A stretch of 64,000 bases of DNA from Streptomyces aureoverticillatus (GCF_014649395.1 NZ_BMSY01000002.1:248001-312000), one strand, 5' to 3'; counted from the first letter of the stretch, positions 1 to 9,089 are shown. Numbers and translations: made by a program. The notes: generated by a model not told the origin, from the sequence alone.

Positions 1-1338
1 CGCGGCATCGTCACCACGGCCGCGCTGCTGCTCATCCCCCTGCTCGTGTTCGCGGGCGGCGACGACTTCCGTGCCGCCCTCGACTTCACCACCGGCGTCC
101 TGTCTCTCGTCGCCCTGACCGCCTCGGTGATGTGGGGCCTGGTCGCCTCCGACCGGCTCTTCCTGCGCCCCCGCCAGCGGCTGCTCGCCCAGGCCGTGCA
201 CCGCGCCACGGCGATCGCGTCGGTGGGCTTCCTGCTCCTGCACGGCACCGTGAAGCTCGCTCTGGACCATGTGTCCTTCGTGGGCGCCCTGGTGCCGTTC
301 GGGCTCGGCTTCTCGGGCAGCGACGGCCTCATCGGCCTGGGCTCGCTCGCCGGCCTCCTCATGATCACCACCAGCGTCACCGGCGCCCTGCGCAGCGCCT
401 TCGCCTCACCGGTCCAGGTCGCGTCCCGGTGGCGGGCACTGCACACACTGGCCTACCCGGCCTGGTGCGCCGCCCTGATCCACGGCCTGTACGCGGGCCG
501 CGCCCCGAAGCCGTGGGTGGTCGCCCTGTACTGCCTGTGCCTGGTCGCGGTCGCCGGGGCGGTGGCGCTGCGCGCGGCCCCGCGCCCCGTCAAGCGCAAG
601 GTGGCCGCCCGGATCTTCGCCCTCCTGGAGCCGGACACCCGGCCCGCGACCGCCCGATCCCGGCGCCGCGAGCCCGGCGCGCCCACCCGCGACACCACGT
701 CCGCCCCGCTGCCCGGCACGGCCTCCGGCCGCGTCACCGCCCCGCCCGACCAGCCCCCGGTCGTCGGCATCGCCGCCGCCTACCGCGCCCTCGCCGAGCC
801 GTCCCATCCCGACTCGGCACTGCCCCTGGACCTCCAACCCACCGAGACCCTGCCCACCGTGACCCCCCGCTGGCCGGCCCCCTCGCCCCCGCCGCCGGCC
901 GAGGCCCCCTCAACCCCGTTCCCACACGACTCCGTAGACAACGGATACGACCACTCAGACACGGGTTACGACTCCGCAGTCCCGGGCCACCCCTCCGTAG
1001 ACACGCGGTACGACTCCACAGGCACGCGATACGACTCCACCGTCCTGGGCCACCCCTCCGTGGACACGCGAGACACGCGGTACGACCCCGCAGGCGCCGG
1101 GCGCGACCCCTTCCTGGACACCTTGGACGGCCTGGACACCCAACACGACTACGGAGACAGAGGATTCGGCTCCGTCGGTCCCGTCGGCTCCGTCGGTCCC
1201 GTCGGCTCCGTCGGTCCCGTCGGCTCCGTCGGCCCCGACCCGTACGTCGACGGCCCCGCCACCCAACAGCTACCCGGCCCCTTCCAGGCGCCCAGCACGG
1301 GTGAACCCTGGAACGCGTCCACCGGAGGCAGCAAGTGA
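1..1338 (+). CDS. Ferric reductase-like transmembrane protein (5' end outside window)
   Basis: The reading frame is open to the left edge, so the true start lies upstream. The first ~190 codons are a multi-helix membrane region with two helices each carrying a histidine pair, at window codons 67 and 81 and at 148 and 161. This 13-14 residue spacing is the bis-haem pattern of ferric reductase/cytochrome b-type domains. The C-terminal ~240 residues are a Pro/Ser/Thr-rich, low-complexity, presumably extramembrane tail with YD(S/P)-type repeats and a VGSVGP array. The stop overlaps the next start by 4 bp (GTGA), so it is probably translationally coupled to the NuoF-ferredoxin fusion. Inference: it passes electrons between that flavoprotein and an acceptor in or across the membrane. 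The substrate is unknown. Confidence 0.8.
   Translation, partial: RGIVTTAALLLIPLLVFAGGDDFRAALDFTTGVLSLVALTASVMWGLVASDRLFLRPRQRLLAQAVHRATAIASVGFLLLHGTVKLALDHVSFVGALVPFGLGFSGSDGLIGLGSLAGLLMITTSVTGALRSAFASPVQVASRWRALHTLAYPAWCAALIHGLYAGRAPKPWVVALYCLCLVAVAGAVALRAAPRPVKRKVAARIFALLEPDTRPATARSRRREPGAPTRDTTSAPLPGTASGRVTAPPDQPPVVGIAAAYRALAEPSHPDSALPLDLQPTETLPTVTPRWPAPSPPPPAEAPSTPFPHDSVDNGYDHSDTGYDSAVPGHPSVDTRYDSTGTRYDSTVLGHPSVDTRDTRYDPAGAGRDPFLDTLDGLDTQHDYGDRGFGSVGPVGSVGPVGSVGPVGSVGPDPYVDGPATQQLPGPFQAPSTGEPWNASTGGSK
1168..1239 (+). repeat. 18-bp tandem repeat inside the ferric-reductase-like gene
   Basis: Three exact copies and one variant copy of ggctccgtcggtcccgtc encode a VGSVGP hexapeptide array in the low-complexity tail. 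It is in frame and likely length-variable between strains. Confidence 0.9.
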
Positions 1339-2924
1339 ACGCGTCCCTGCCCGACGTCCCCGAAGTCCGCGTCGTCGGGCTTCCGCTCCTGACCTCGGGC
1401 TTCGATCTGGTCGAGCGCCTCGACCTGGCCATGCACCTCAAGGTGCACGGCCCGCTGGAACCGATCGCCGGAGAGCACCTCGCGGCGCTCGCCGAACAGA
1501 TCTCGCTGCGCGGCCGCGGCGGCGCGGGCTTCCCCTTCGCCAAGAAGCTGCGGGCCGTCGCGGAGTCCGCGATCCGCCGAGGTGTGCGGCCCGTGGTCGT
1601 CGTCAACGGCAGCGAGGACGAACCCGCGTGCCGCAAGGACACCGTCCTGATCAACCGCGCCCCGCACCTCGTCCTGGACGGCGCGCTGCTGGCCGCCGAG
1701 GCCCTGGGCGCCCGCACGCTCGTCGTCGGTGTGACGCGCGACTCCACGGAGGCGTCGATGCAGTCCGCGCTCGCCGAGCGCGGCCTCGGCAACCGGCGCG
1801 GATCGAGCCTTCGCGCGCGCGTGCAGCGCAATCCGGTGCGCATGGTCACCGGCGAGTCCTCGGCACTGGTGCGCTCCGCGGACGGCGGCCCGCCGCTGCC
1901 CCCGGGGCGCAAAGTGCGTACGTCCGACTCCGGGGTGGGCGGCGCGCCCACGCTCCTGTCGAACGCGGAGACCTTCGCGCAGCTCGCCGTCGCCGCCCGC
2001 ATCGGCGCGGACCGATACCGGCGTACGGGCCTGCGCGACGAGCCGGGCACGGTGCTGCTCACGCTCTCCGGAGCGGTCACCCGGCCCATGGTCCTGGAGG
2101 CCCCGACGGGCGTGCCCCTCCGGTACGTGCTGCAGCTCGCCGGCGCCCCGCCGCTGCCGCAGGGCGTCCTCACGGGCGGCTATCACGGCAAGTGGCTGGA
2201 CGCGGTGACCGCCCATGACGCGGTCGTCTCCCGGGCCGCCCTGGAGGCCTGCGGGGGCGCGCTCGGGGCGGGCGCCATCCTGCCGATCGGTCCGGGCACG
2301 TGTCCGCTGGGCGAGTCCCTGCACGTCGCTAACTGGCTGGCGGCCGAGAGCGCAGGCCAGTGCGGCCCCTGCTACCTGGGCCTCCCGGCCGCCGCGCGCG
2401 GGCTCGCCGACGTCCTGGACGGCGGCGGGCCGACCGCCCTGGAGGCGCTGCGCGAGGTGACGCGGGCGGTGAAGCGGCGCGGCGCGTGCAAGCACCCGGA
2501 CGGCTCGGCGGCGTTCATCGAGTCGTCGATCGCGGCGTTCACGGACGATCTGGCCGCGCACGTCCTCGGGGACGGCTGCGGGCGCCCCGTGGAGGGCGTG
2601 CTGCCCCTCCAGGACGACGCTCCGCAGGGCGAGGGGCCGAGCGGCCGCAGGCTCGCCGTCGACTGGACGCTGTGCCAGGGGCACGGGCTGTGCGCGGACA
2701 TCGTGCCCGAGCTGATCCAGCTCGGTCCTGACGGCTTTCCGTCGGTCGCGGAGGCCGCGGTGCCGCGCTATTCGGAGGCGCGCGCCCAGCGCGCGGTGCG
2801 CCGCTGTCCCGCGCTCGCCCTGCGCATCGAGGAGGACCCCGGGGCGGCCCCGCCGCCGCCCACGTCCCTGCCGATGCTGCCGCGCGGCCGGGGCCGCAGG
2901 GCGCTCGGCAGCGGCCGGCAGTGA
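1335..2924 (+). CDS. NuoF-like NADH:acceptor flavoprotein fused to a 3Fe-4S ferredoxin
   Basis: The 529 aa product starts at a GTG overlapping the upstream stop. Residues ~50-330 resemble the FMN/NADH-binding part of complex I subunit NuoF (RGRGGAGFPFAKK near residue 57) followed by an SLBB-like segment. The iron-sulphur region reads ESAGQCGPC, so the first cysteine of the usual CxxCxxC is alanine (about residue 340), while C343, C346 and a later cysteine near 385 remain. The last ~85 residues form a small ferredoxin domain with CQGHGLC and a distal CP, the single-cluster 3Fe-4S type that often partners P450s. The fusion suggests NADH electrons pass via FMN to the ferredoxin and on to the upstream haem membrane protein. 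Donor and acceptor are not shown by the sequence. Confidence 0.8.
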   Translation: MNASLPDVPEVRVVGLPLLTSGFDLVERLDLAMHLKVHGPLEPIAGEHLAALAEQISLRGRGGAGFPFAKKLRAVAESAIRRGVRPVVVVNGSEDEPACRKDTVLINRAPHLVLDGALLAAEALGARTLVVGVTRDSTEASMQSALAERGLGNRRGSSLRARVQRNPVRMVTGESSALVRSADGGPPLPPGRKVRTSDSGVGGAPTLLSNAETFAQLAVAARIGADRYRRTGLRDEPGTVLLTLSGAVTRPMVLEAPTGVPLRYVLQLAGAPPLPQGVLTGGYHGKWLDAVTAHDAVVSRAALEACGGALGAGAILPIGPGTCPLGESLHVANWLAAESAGQCGPCYLGLPAAARGLADVLDGGGPTALEALREVTRAVKRRGACKHPDGSAAFIESSIAAFTDDLAAHVLGDGCGRPVEGVLPLQDDAPQGEGPSGRRLAVDWTLCQGHGLCADIVPELIQLGPDGFPSVAEAAVPRYSEARAQRAVRRCPALALRIEEDPGAAPPPPTSLPMLPRGRGRRALGSGRQ

Positions 2925-3063
2925 CGCGGACCGGACGGCCGTGACGCAGATCGCATCACCGTGGCGCCCGCAGATCGCATCACTACGGAGACCGCAGGTG
3001 GAATCACCACGAAGCCCCTGAGGACACACGAACCACTACGGAGCCACTGAGGACACACGAAAG

Positions 3064-3094
3064 AGCGGGCCACCCGATCCGGGTGGCCCGCTCA
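3064..3094. terminator. Hairpin between flavoprotein gene and tRNA-Ala
   Basis: A perfect 13-bp stem (gagcgggccaccc and its complement) with a 5-nt loop. It sits between the plus-strand flavoprotein gene and the 3' end of a minus-strand tRNA, so it may terminate both. The 130 bp before it carries small direct repeats (cgcagatcgcatcac twice, ctgaggacacacgaa twice) and no gene. Confidence 0.75.
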
Positions 3095-3101
3095 TCTGCT
3101 G

Positions 3102-3174
<73 letters not shown>

Positions 3175-3285
3175 TTGCTGCTCCGCCCGGTTCCCCCGGC
3201 GGCTCCGCCAACATTACACGGTCGACCCCGTGCTCCACCAAATCGTTTCCGTCCCGGACATCGGGGGCCACTACTGTCCGGCCTC

Positions 3286-4581
3286 GTGACCGTGATCGCC
3301 ACCGCCGTCGTCCGCCGCCGTGTGCCCCTGGCCGCCGGGGGCTGCCTGCTCTCCTTCGTCGTCTTCTGGGCCGTGCAGCGCGCGGCCGACGTCTCGATGG
3401 TCGACCTGATGGTCTACCGGGCGGAGGGGGACGCCGTGCGCGCGGGCGCCGACCTGTACGCGCTGCGTGCCACCGAGCACGACCTGCCCATGACCTATCC
3501 GCCGTTCGCGGCGCTGCTGTTCACGCCGCTGACGCTGCTCGACCCGGCGGACACGCGCACCCTCGCGACGCTCGGGAACCTGCTGCTGCTCGTGGCCTTC
3601 GTGCGGCTGTCGCTGCGGCTGGTCGGCGGGTACGGGCACGCGCGCGTGGAGACCGCTCTGTGGGTGTCGGCGCTGGCCGTCTGGTCGGAGCCGGTGTGGA
3701 CGACGCTGCGCTACGGGCAGATCAATCTGCTGCTCGCCGTCCTGGTGCTGTGGGACCTGACGCGCCGCCCGGGGCACCGGTGGGCGGGCGTGGGCATCGG
3801 TGTCGCGGCGGCGATCAAGCTGACGCCCGCGCTGTTCGCGGTCTTCTTGTTGGTGATCGGCGCCGTCGAGGCGGTACGGCGGGGGGTGTGGCGGCCTGTC
3901 GTGCGGCACGCGTGCGTGGCGGCCGCGGCGTTCCTGGGGGCGACGCTGGTCACGGCCGTGGTGCTGCCGGTCGACTCGCGGAACTTCTGGACCCGGGTGG
4001 TCTTCGAGGCGGGCCGGGTCGGGCGGGCGGAGAACACCGCGAACCAGTCGGTGCGCGGCGTGCTCGCCCGGCTCCTGCACACCGCGGAGCCCGGCGCGTG
4101 GTGGGCGGCCGGCGCGGCGGTGGTCTGTGTGGCGGGTCTCGCGGTCGCGGTGGTCGCCGCGATGCGCGGGGAGTGGGCCTGGGGCGTGGCCGCCTGCGCG
4201 GCGACGGCGCTGCTCGTCAGCCCTGTGTCGTGGTCGCACCACTGGGTGTGGTGCGTGCCGATGGCGCTGCTGCTGTGGACGCGTGCGGTGCGGCGGGGCG
4301 GCGCGGTGCGGTGGGCGACGGCGGGCGGGCTCGCCCTGGCGTTCTGTTCGTACGCCCTGTGGTGGGTGCCGCACAGTCATGGACGGCCGGAACTCTCCCA
4401 GAACGTCGGCCAGATGACGCTGTCGGCGGTCTATCCGGTGGCCGCCACGGGCTTCCTGGCTGTCGCCGCGAGCGCCGTTCTGGGGCGCGCGCGTTCGGGG
4501 GCGCGCGGGAAGGCGTCCGGGCCGGCCGCGCGTCGGCACGGCGACCGGGCCGAAGCGGGTCAGGCGGTGGCGAACGAGTAG
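3286..4581 (+). CDS. GT87/DUF2029-type polytopic membrane glycosyltransferase
   Basis: A 431 aa protein with about ten hydrophobic helices. The longer open frame runs back through the antisense of the tRNA, so I place the start at the GTG beginning VTVIATAVVRRR, just after the tRNA. The MTYPPFAALLF segment after the first luminal loop, an early acidic residue and the overall helix pattern fit the polyprenyl-phosphate-mannose-dependent GT-C family (GT87) common in actinobacteria. Members of this family mannosylate lipids or polysaccharides at the outer face of the membrane; the acceptor cannot be named here. Its last 22 bp overlap the end of the convergent 77 aa gene. Confidence 0.75.
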   Translation: MTVIATAVVRRRVPLAAGGCLLSFVVFWAVQRAADVSMVDLMVYRAEGDAVRAGADLYALRATEHDLPMTYPPFAALLFTPLTLLDPADTRTLATLGNLLLLVAFVRLSLRLVGGYGHARVETALWVSALAVWSEPVWTTLRYGQINLLLAVLVLWDLTRRPGHRWAGVGIGVAAAIKLTPALFAVFLLVIGAVEAVRRGVWRPVVRHACVAAAAFLGATLVTAVVLPVDSRNFWTRVVFEAGRVGRAENTANQSVRGVLARLLHTAEPGAWWAAGAAVVCVAGLAVAVVAAMRGEWAWGVAACAATALLVSPVSWSHHWVWCVPMALLLWTRAVRRGGAVRWATAGGLALAFCSYALWWVPHSHGRPELSQNVGQMTLSAVYPVAATGFLAVAASAVLGRARSGARGKASGPAARRHGDRAEAGQAVANE

Positions 4582-4793
4582 AAGCGCTTGAGGGTGCAGT
4601 GCTCGTCGAGCAGGCGGCCGTAGATCGGTTCCCCTTCGAGTTCGCGGTACGTCTCGATGGGGTCGCCCTTTATGATCAGCGCCCGCGCGCACTCCTCGCA
4701 CCAGTACTGGTAGTCCGGGTTGACCGGCTCCATGTCGCGGACGATCGGCGTACCGCTCCCGCACCAGTCGCATTTACGCCTGTGTGCACCCAT
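4560..4793 (-). CDS. Small CxxC-containing protein, unknown function
   Basis: The 77 aa product has CDWC near the N-terminus and CEEC about 20 residues later, a probable zinc-binding knuckle, followed by an acidic aromatic tail. It starts at an ATG 3 bp after the stop of the 58 aa zinc-ribbon gene, so the two form a tight pair and may be co-translated. Its 3' end overlaps the convergent glycosyltransferase gene. I do not recognise a function. Confidence 0.8.
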   Translation of the reverse strand: MGAHRRKCDWCGSGTPIVRDMEPVNPDYQYWCEECARALIIKGDPIETYRELEGEPIYGRLLDEHCTLKRFYSFATA

Positions 4794-4796
4794 CGA

Positions 4797-4973
4797 TCAG
4801 CTCCAGATGTGGCCGCAGGCCGTGCACACGTAACTGACTCCGCCGTTGTCGCCGAGTACTTGGGCCACGTGGGCCGAACCGCAGGAAGGGCAGCGCAGGA
4901 GCGTGGGCTCGCCGGCTCGTGTGTCCGCCGCTTCGAAGAGGCCGGCGGCCTCTTCGAGGATGCTCGCAGGCAT
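4797..4973 (-). CDS. 58 aa zinc-ribbon protein
   Basis: A complete short gene, start ATG and stop TGA. The product has CPSC at residues 28-31 and CTAC at 50-53, a two-knuckle zinc ribbon. A strong ribosome site (GGGAGG) lies 9 bp upstream of the ATG. It is followed 3 bp later by the 77 aa CxxC gene, and the shared zinc-knuckle character suggests a functional pair. No enzymatic motif is visible; nucleic-acid or protein binding is possible. Confidence 0.85.
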   Translation of the reverse strand: MPASILEEAAGLFEAADTRAGEPTLLRCPSCGSAHVAQVLGDNGGVSYVCTACGHIWS

Positions 4974-5061
4974 CGCGCTCTCCCTCCCGTCGGGTCACCG
5001 TCGGCGCAGTGGTCCAGTCCCCTTCCGGCCCGTCGATTCTGCCACGACCACGGCGAGCCGG

Positions 5062-6525
5062 TCAGCGACGCATACGTACCAGTCCGGACACGGCGCCCAG
5101 GGCCGCCGCCGCGGCGAGCGCGTAGAAGCACACCAGGAGCGCGTCCGCCGATGAATACGCCCCAAGAGCCCCCTGTGACTCAATCCGGCCGAGGAAAATC
5201 GCGCCGAAGACCGCGACTCCGGTGAGCTGTCCGAGCTGGGTGACGGTGGCGAGCAACCCGCTGGCGTCCGCGGCGTCCTGCGGCCCGACCGTCGCGAGCG
5301 CGCGCGTGAGGGTCGGGCTGAAGCCGAGCGAGAGCCCGGTGCCGCCGCCCACGAAGGCCACGTACAGCCATGTCCCGCCGTCGCCGCCGTCCCGCAGCAG
5401 CAGCCCCACCACGACGCACGACACCGCCGCCAGGGCGAACCCGCCCGGAATCAGCGCCCGTTGCAGCGCTGCGGGCCACTTGCGCCAGGTCAGGCCGACC
5501 ACTCCGAAGACCATCGCGGACGGCCCGAAGGTCAGTCCCGCGCGCAGCGCGCTGTAGCCGAGCCCGCCCTGGAGGTGCAGGGAGAGCACGAACAGGAACC
5601 CGGAGTTGACCGCCATCACCGCGCCGAGCCGGAACACGGCCAGGCCCATGCCCGGCACGCGCAGGACCCGCGGCGAGATCAGCGGCGCCCCGCCGCGCCG
5701 GGCGAGGCGGGCTTCGAAGACGCAGAACAGGGCGAAGAGCACGGCCGAGGCGCCGAGCGACAGCCAGGTCCACAGGGGCCAGCCCTCCTGCTCGCCGAGC
5801 ACCAGCGGCACCGTGAACAGCGACACGGCGGCGCCGAGCAGTACGAGACCCGGCAGGTCGAGCCCGCGCGCACGCCCCGGCTCGCTCCGGTCGTCGCGGG
5901 GCAGCACGCGCGCCGCGAGGAACAACAGGACCACGCCGACAGGCACGTTCACCAGGAACACCGGGCGCCAGCCGGCCCCGAACAGGTCGGCGCTGACCAG
6001 GACGCCGCCGACGACCTGCCCGGCGGCGGCGCCGGTGGCGAGCACCGCCGAGTACGCGCCGAGTGCCTTCATCCGTGCCTCGCCGGTGAAGTTCCGCTGG
6101 ATGAGGCTGAGCACCTGCGGGATCAGGACGGCGGAGCCCGCGCCCTTCACGAGCCGGAAGGCGATGAGCTGGCCGGTGCTCTGGCTCAGCCCGCAGGCCA
6201 GCGAGGCGGCGGTGAACACGGCGAGCCCGGCGAGGAACACCCGGCGGTGGCCGAGCCGTTCGCCGAGGCGCGCGCCGGTGATCAGCAGGACGGCGTACGA
6301 GATGGTGTAGCCGGCGATGACGAGTTGGAGGCCGGCGCCGGAGGCGTGCAGCTCGACGCGGATCGTGGGCGCGGCGACGTTGACGATGAACACGTCGAGC
6401 AGCGCCATGAACTGGGCGGTGAGCACGGCCGCGAGCAGGCGCCCGCGGCGATTGTCAGTGCCGGGGTCTTTACTGGATCCAGGAGTTGGGGCGGGGTTCG
6501 CCACCGGCGGGGTCGTTGTCGTCAT
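5062..6525 (-). CDS. MFS drug-efflux transporter, DHA2-like
   Basis: A 487 aa membrane protein with about 14 hydrophobic helices, consistent with the 14-TM DHA2 group. It shows MALLDVFIVNVAAPTI in helix 1 (the D-x-x-IVNVA-P pattern of this group) and a GARLGERLGHRR loop after helix 2. I chose the ATG of MTTTTPPVANP because upstream codons run through the divergent promoter region. The gene is divergent from an XRE/MmyB-like regulator 94 bp away, so control by that regulator is likely. The substrate is unknown. Confidence 0.88.
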   Translation of the reverse strand: MTTTTPPVANPAPTPGSSKDPGTDNRRGRLLAAVLTAQFMALLDVFIVNVAAPTIRVELHASGAGLQLVIAGYTISYAVLLITGARLGERLGHRRVFLAGLAVFTAASLACGLSQSTGQLIAFRLVKGAGSAVLIPQVLSLIQRNFTGEARMKALGAYSAVLATGAAAGQVVGGVLVSADLFGAGWRPVFLVNVPVGVVLLFLAARVLPRDDRSEPGRARGLDLPGLVLLGAAVSLFTVPLVLGEQEGWPLWTWLSLGASAVLFALFCVFEARLARRGGAPLISPRVLRVPGMGLAVFRLGAVMAVNSGFLFVLSLHLQGGLGYSALRAGLTFGPSAMVFGVVGLTWRKWPAALQRALIPGGFALAAVSCVVVGLLLRDGGDGGTWLYVAFVGGGTGLSLGFSPTLTRALATVGPQDAADASGLLATVTQLGQLTGVAVFGAIFLGRIESQGALGAYSSADALLVCFYALAAAAALGAVSGLVRMRR

Positions 6526-6619
6526 GCCTGTGAGCGTGATCCCCGTTCGGTACAGGTAGTGAGAGCCCGCTGATGCTGGTACTGACACCACCTGGCAAGG
6601 GCCGGGGCGGGCACTGACG
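6526..6619. promoter_or_regulatory. Divergent promoter region, MFS exporter / XRE regulator
   Basis: This 94-bp gap separates two divergent genes and must carry both promoters. Two related half-sites, ggtacaggtagtga and, on the opposite strand, ggtgtcagtaccagc, lie near its middle and could form the regulator's operator. I could not fix -35/-10 boxes with confidence. Confidence 0.4.
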
Positions 6620-7552
6620 ATGGGGGATGTGACGACGATGGACATGACGGAGACGCCGAGGACGGCGGAAGTGACGGGGGCGTCCGCCCGCCGCCGCCCC
6701 GAGCTGGCCGCGTTCCTGCGCGGCCGCAGAGCCCGCGTCACCCCCGCCGACGTGGGCATGCCGCCCGGCCCCCGGCGCCGCACGCCGGGCCTGCGCCGCG
6801 AGGAGGTCGCCCAGCTCTCCGGCGTCGGCATCACGTGGTACACGTGGCTCGAACAGGGCCGCCCCATCAACGCCTCCGCCCAGGTCCTGGACGCCGTCGC
6901 CCGCACCCTGCGCCTGGACAAGACCGAGCGCGAGCATCTGTACCACCTCGCGGACGTGCCGTACGTCGCGCGACGCGAGGCGACGGCGCACGCCGTCGGC
7001 CCGGAGATCCAGGGCATCATCGACGCCCTGGACCCGCACCCGGCGGTGGTCTACAACGCGCGATACGACATCCTCGCCACCAACCCCGCCTACGAGGACG
7101 TCTTCGTCGGCCCCGCGATCGAGGCGATAGGCGTGGCGAACGTGCTGTGGACGCTGTTCGTCGTGCCCGAGCCGCACTGCCCGCTGGTCTTCCGGGACTC
7201 GGAGCTGCCGGTGATGGTGGCGACGCTGCGCGGGGCGTACGGCAGGCATGTGGGCGAGCCCGCCTGGGAGGACTTCATACGGGACCTGTCCACGGCCAGC
7301 CCGGAGTTCGCGCGGCTGTGGGCCAGCGGGGACGTGGTGCCGCCGGGGCCGCGGGTGAAGACGTTCCGGCACGAAGCGGTCGGTGAGCTGCGGATGACGT
7401 CGGTGTCGCTGTCGATCAACGGCATGCCGGAGTGCCGCATCGTGGCCTACACCCCGGACGACGAGCAGACGCGCCGGCGCACGGAGCGGTTGCGGGCGCT
7501 GCGGCGCGACGGGGTGGCCTCGTGGGCAGGGGTCGGCAGCCCGTCGGCGTGA
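6620..7552 (+). CDS. XRE-family regulator with MmyB-like ligand-binding domain
   Basis: A 310 aa protein. Residues ~25-95 form a helix-turn-helix with the typical GLRREEVAQLSGVGITWYTW recognition region and LEQGRP. The remainder matches the MmyB-like ligand-binding domain seen in many streptomycete regulators (YNARYDILATNPAYEDVF, then an RLWASGDV segment). The start could be 6620, 6638 or 6644, all in-frame ATGs; GGGGCGGG upstream favours the first. The divergent MFS exporter is the obvious target: such regulators usually control an adjacent transporter or oxidoreductase in response to a small molecule. Confidence 0.88.
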   Translation: MGDVTTMDMTETPRTAEVTGASARRRPELAAFLRGRRARVTPADVGMPPGPRRRTPGLRREEVAQLSGVGITWYTWLEQGRPINASAQVLDAVARTLRLDKTEREHLYHLADVPYVARREATAHAVGPEIQGIIDALDPHPAVVYNARYDILATNPAYEDVFVGPAIEAIGVANVLWTLFVVPEPHCPLVFRDSELPVMVATLRGAYGRHVGEPAWEDFIRDLSTASPEFARLWASGDVVPPGPRVKTFRHEAVGELRMTSVSLSINGMPECRIVAYTPDDEQTRRRTERLRALRRDGVASWAGVGSPSA

Positions 7553-7631
7553 GGCAGCGCCGGAGCGCGTGAGGGGGTGCGGGTGGCGGAGCCCTCGCCG
7601 CGCGCGGACGGAGTCCGCGCAAGAATGACGA

Positions 7632-7671
7632 AAGCGACGCCGCTCACGCTTGCCGTGAGCACACGTCGCTT
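7632..7671 (-). terminator. Terminator of the second tRNA-Ala
   Basis: A two-part stem (AAGCGACG/CGTCGCTT outside, GCTCACG/CGTGAGC inside) lies just beyond the tRNA 3' end and is followed on the minus strand by TTTCGTCATTCTT. It may also stop the convergent regulator transcript. Confidence 0.75.
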
Positions 7672-7681
7672 GTCGATCGAG

Positions 7682-7754
7682 TGGAGCTAAGGAGAATTGA
7701 ACTCCTGACCTCCTGCATGCCATGCAGGCGCTCTACCAACTGAGCTATAGCCCC
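7682..7754 (-). tRNA. tRNA-Ala(GGC), second copy
   Basis: Cloverleaf identical to the copy at 3102-3174 except that the anticodon stem is CCTGC/GCAGG, a T-A to C-G change at pair 28-42. The anticodon GGC is unchanged and CCA is not encoded. Confidence 0.97.
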
Positions 7755-7893
7755 TCGCGTTCCTCCCGCTCGGCGGGCGAACAAGAAGAACTTTAGCCTG
7801 CGACCTGCCCGAACGCGAAATCCGGGTCCCGGCCGACGACCGGCGCCCGACCGCCCCGGGCAGCGGGGCACGTCACCCCGCCCGGCCGGAGGG

Positions 7894-8535
7894 CTAGTCG
7901 TCGTCGCCGAGCACCGGCTCCGGCAGCGTGCCCGCGTTGTGCTCGAGCAGGCGCCACCCGCGGGCGCCCTGGCCGAGGACGGACCAGCAGCAGTTGGAGA
8001 GCCCGCCGAGGCCCTCCCAGTGGTGCGGGTCCAGGCCGAGGAGGCGGCCGATGGTCGTGCGGATGGTGCCGCCGTGGCTGGCCACGACCAGCGTGCCGTC
8101 GTCGGGCAGCTTCTCCGCGTGCCGCAGGACGACGGGCGCGGCGCGGTCGGCGACCTCGGTCTCCAGCTCACCGCCGCCGCGGCGCACCGGCTCCCCGCGC
8201 TTCCACGCGGCGTACTGCTCGCCGTGGAGGCCGATGATCTCGTCGTGGGTCAGGCCCTGCCAGGCCCCGGCATAGGTCTCGCGCAGGGCCTCGTCGTGGG
8301 TGACGTCCAGGCCCGTGACGGCGGCCAGCTCGGCGGCCGTGGCGGCGGCCCGCCTCAGGTCGGACGCGATGATCGCGTCCGGCTTCAGCGAGGCGAGCAG
8401 CCGGGCGGCGCGCCGGGCCTGGGCGAGGCCCTCGTCGGTCAGCTCGATGTCCGTGGTGCCCTGGAAGCGGCGTTCCAGGTTCCAGGCGGTCTGGCCGTGC
8501 CGCCACAGGATGATCCGGCAGCCGCGGTTGCTCAC
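7894..8535 (-). CDS. Histidine phosphatase (phosphoglycerate mutase-like)
   Basis: A 213 aa protein with the RHGQT phosphohistidine motif at about residues 12-16 (ILWRHGQTAWN), the downstream ETYAGAWQG segment and a SHGG motif near residue 140, as in the branch-1 histidine phosphatase superfamily. It starts with a GTG overlapping the rsfS stop by 4 bp, so it is translationally coupled to rsfS. Many members are misannotated as phosphoglycerate mutases; a broad-specificity phosphatase is likelier, substrate unknown. Confidence 0.9.
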   Translation of the reverse strand: MSNRGCRIILWRHGQTAWNLERRFQGTTDIELTDEGLAQARRAARLLASLKPDAIIASDLRRAAATAAELAAVTGLDVTHDEALRETYAGAWQGLTHDEIIGLHGEQYAAWKRGEPVRRGGGELETEVADRAAPVVLRHAEKLPDDGTLVVASHGGTIRTTIGRLLGLDPHHWEGLGGLSNCCWSVLGQGARGWRLLEHNAGTLPEPVLGDDD

Positions 8536-8990
8536 CGCAGCTCACCACCCAGCTCGCGCAGGGGTCCGGCCTCCTCGGCGGCCTGCTGCCGGTCGGCGTA
8601 CTCGGCGGCCTTGCCGCGGGTGGCCTTGGCGTCGGCCGGCAGTTCGATCTCGGGGCAGTCCTTCCACAGGCGCTCGAGGGCGTAGAAAACGCGCTCCTCG
8701 CTGTGCTGGACGTGCACCACGATGTCGACGTAGTCGAGGAGGACCCAGCGGGCCTCGCGGTCGCCCTCGCGGCGCACCGGCTTGGCGCCGAGCTCCTTGT
8801 TGAGGCGCTCTTCGATCTCGTCGACGATCGACTTGACCTGGCGGTCGTTGGGCGCGGAGGCGAGCAGGAAGGCGTCCGTGATCGACAGCACGTCGCTGAC
8901 GTCGTACGCGATGATGTCGTGCGCGAGCTTGTCGGCGGCCGCCTGGGCGGCGACGGTGATGAGCTCGGTGGAGCGGTCCGTGGCGGTCAC
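8532..8990 (-). CDS. rsfS: Ribosomal silencing factor RsfS
   Basis: A 152 aa member of the RsfS/Iojap family, which binds ribosomal protein L14 and blocks subunit joining during nutrient limitation. Family features are the ITDAFLLASAPNDRQVKSI segment and RWVLLDYVDIVVHVQ. The GTG start (VTATDRSTEL) was chosen over an upstream in-frame codon because AAGGAAAG lies 7 bp before it. The nadD - LCP-like - rsfS - phosphatase order is a conserved actinobacterial arrangement. Confidence 0.96.
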   Translation of the reverse strand: MTATDRSTELITVAAQAAADKLAHDIIAYDVSDVLSITDAFLLASAPNDRQVKSIVDEIEERLNKELGAKPVRREGDREARWVLLDYVDIVVHVQHSEERVFYALERLWKDCPEIELPADAKATRGKAAEYADRQQAAEEAGPLRELGGELR

Positions 8991-9089
8991 TAGTGAGCTT
9001 TCCTTCAGGTGGGCAATACCCACCAAGGGTCTCACGGACCGCGCACGGCTCCCCAGAAGATTGTTTCCGGCCGCTTCCGCGCCTGCGGC

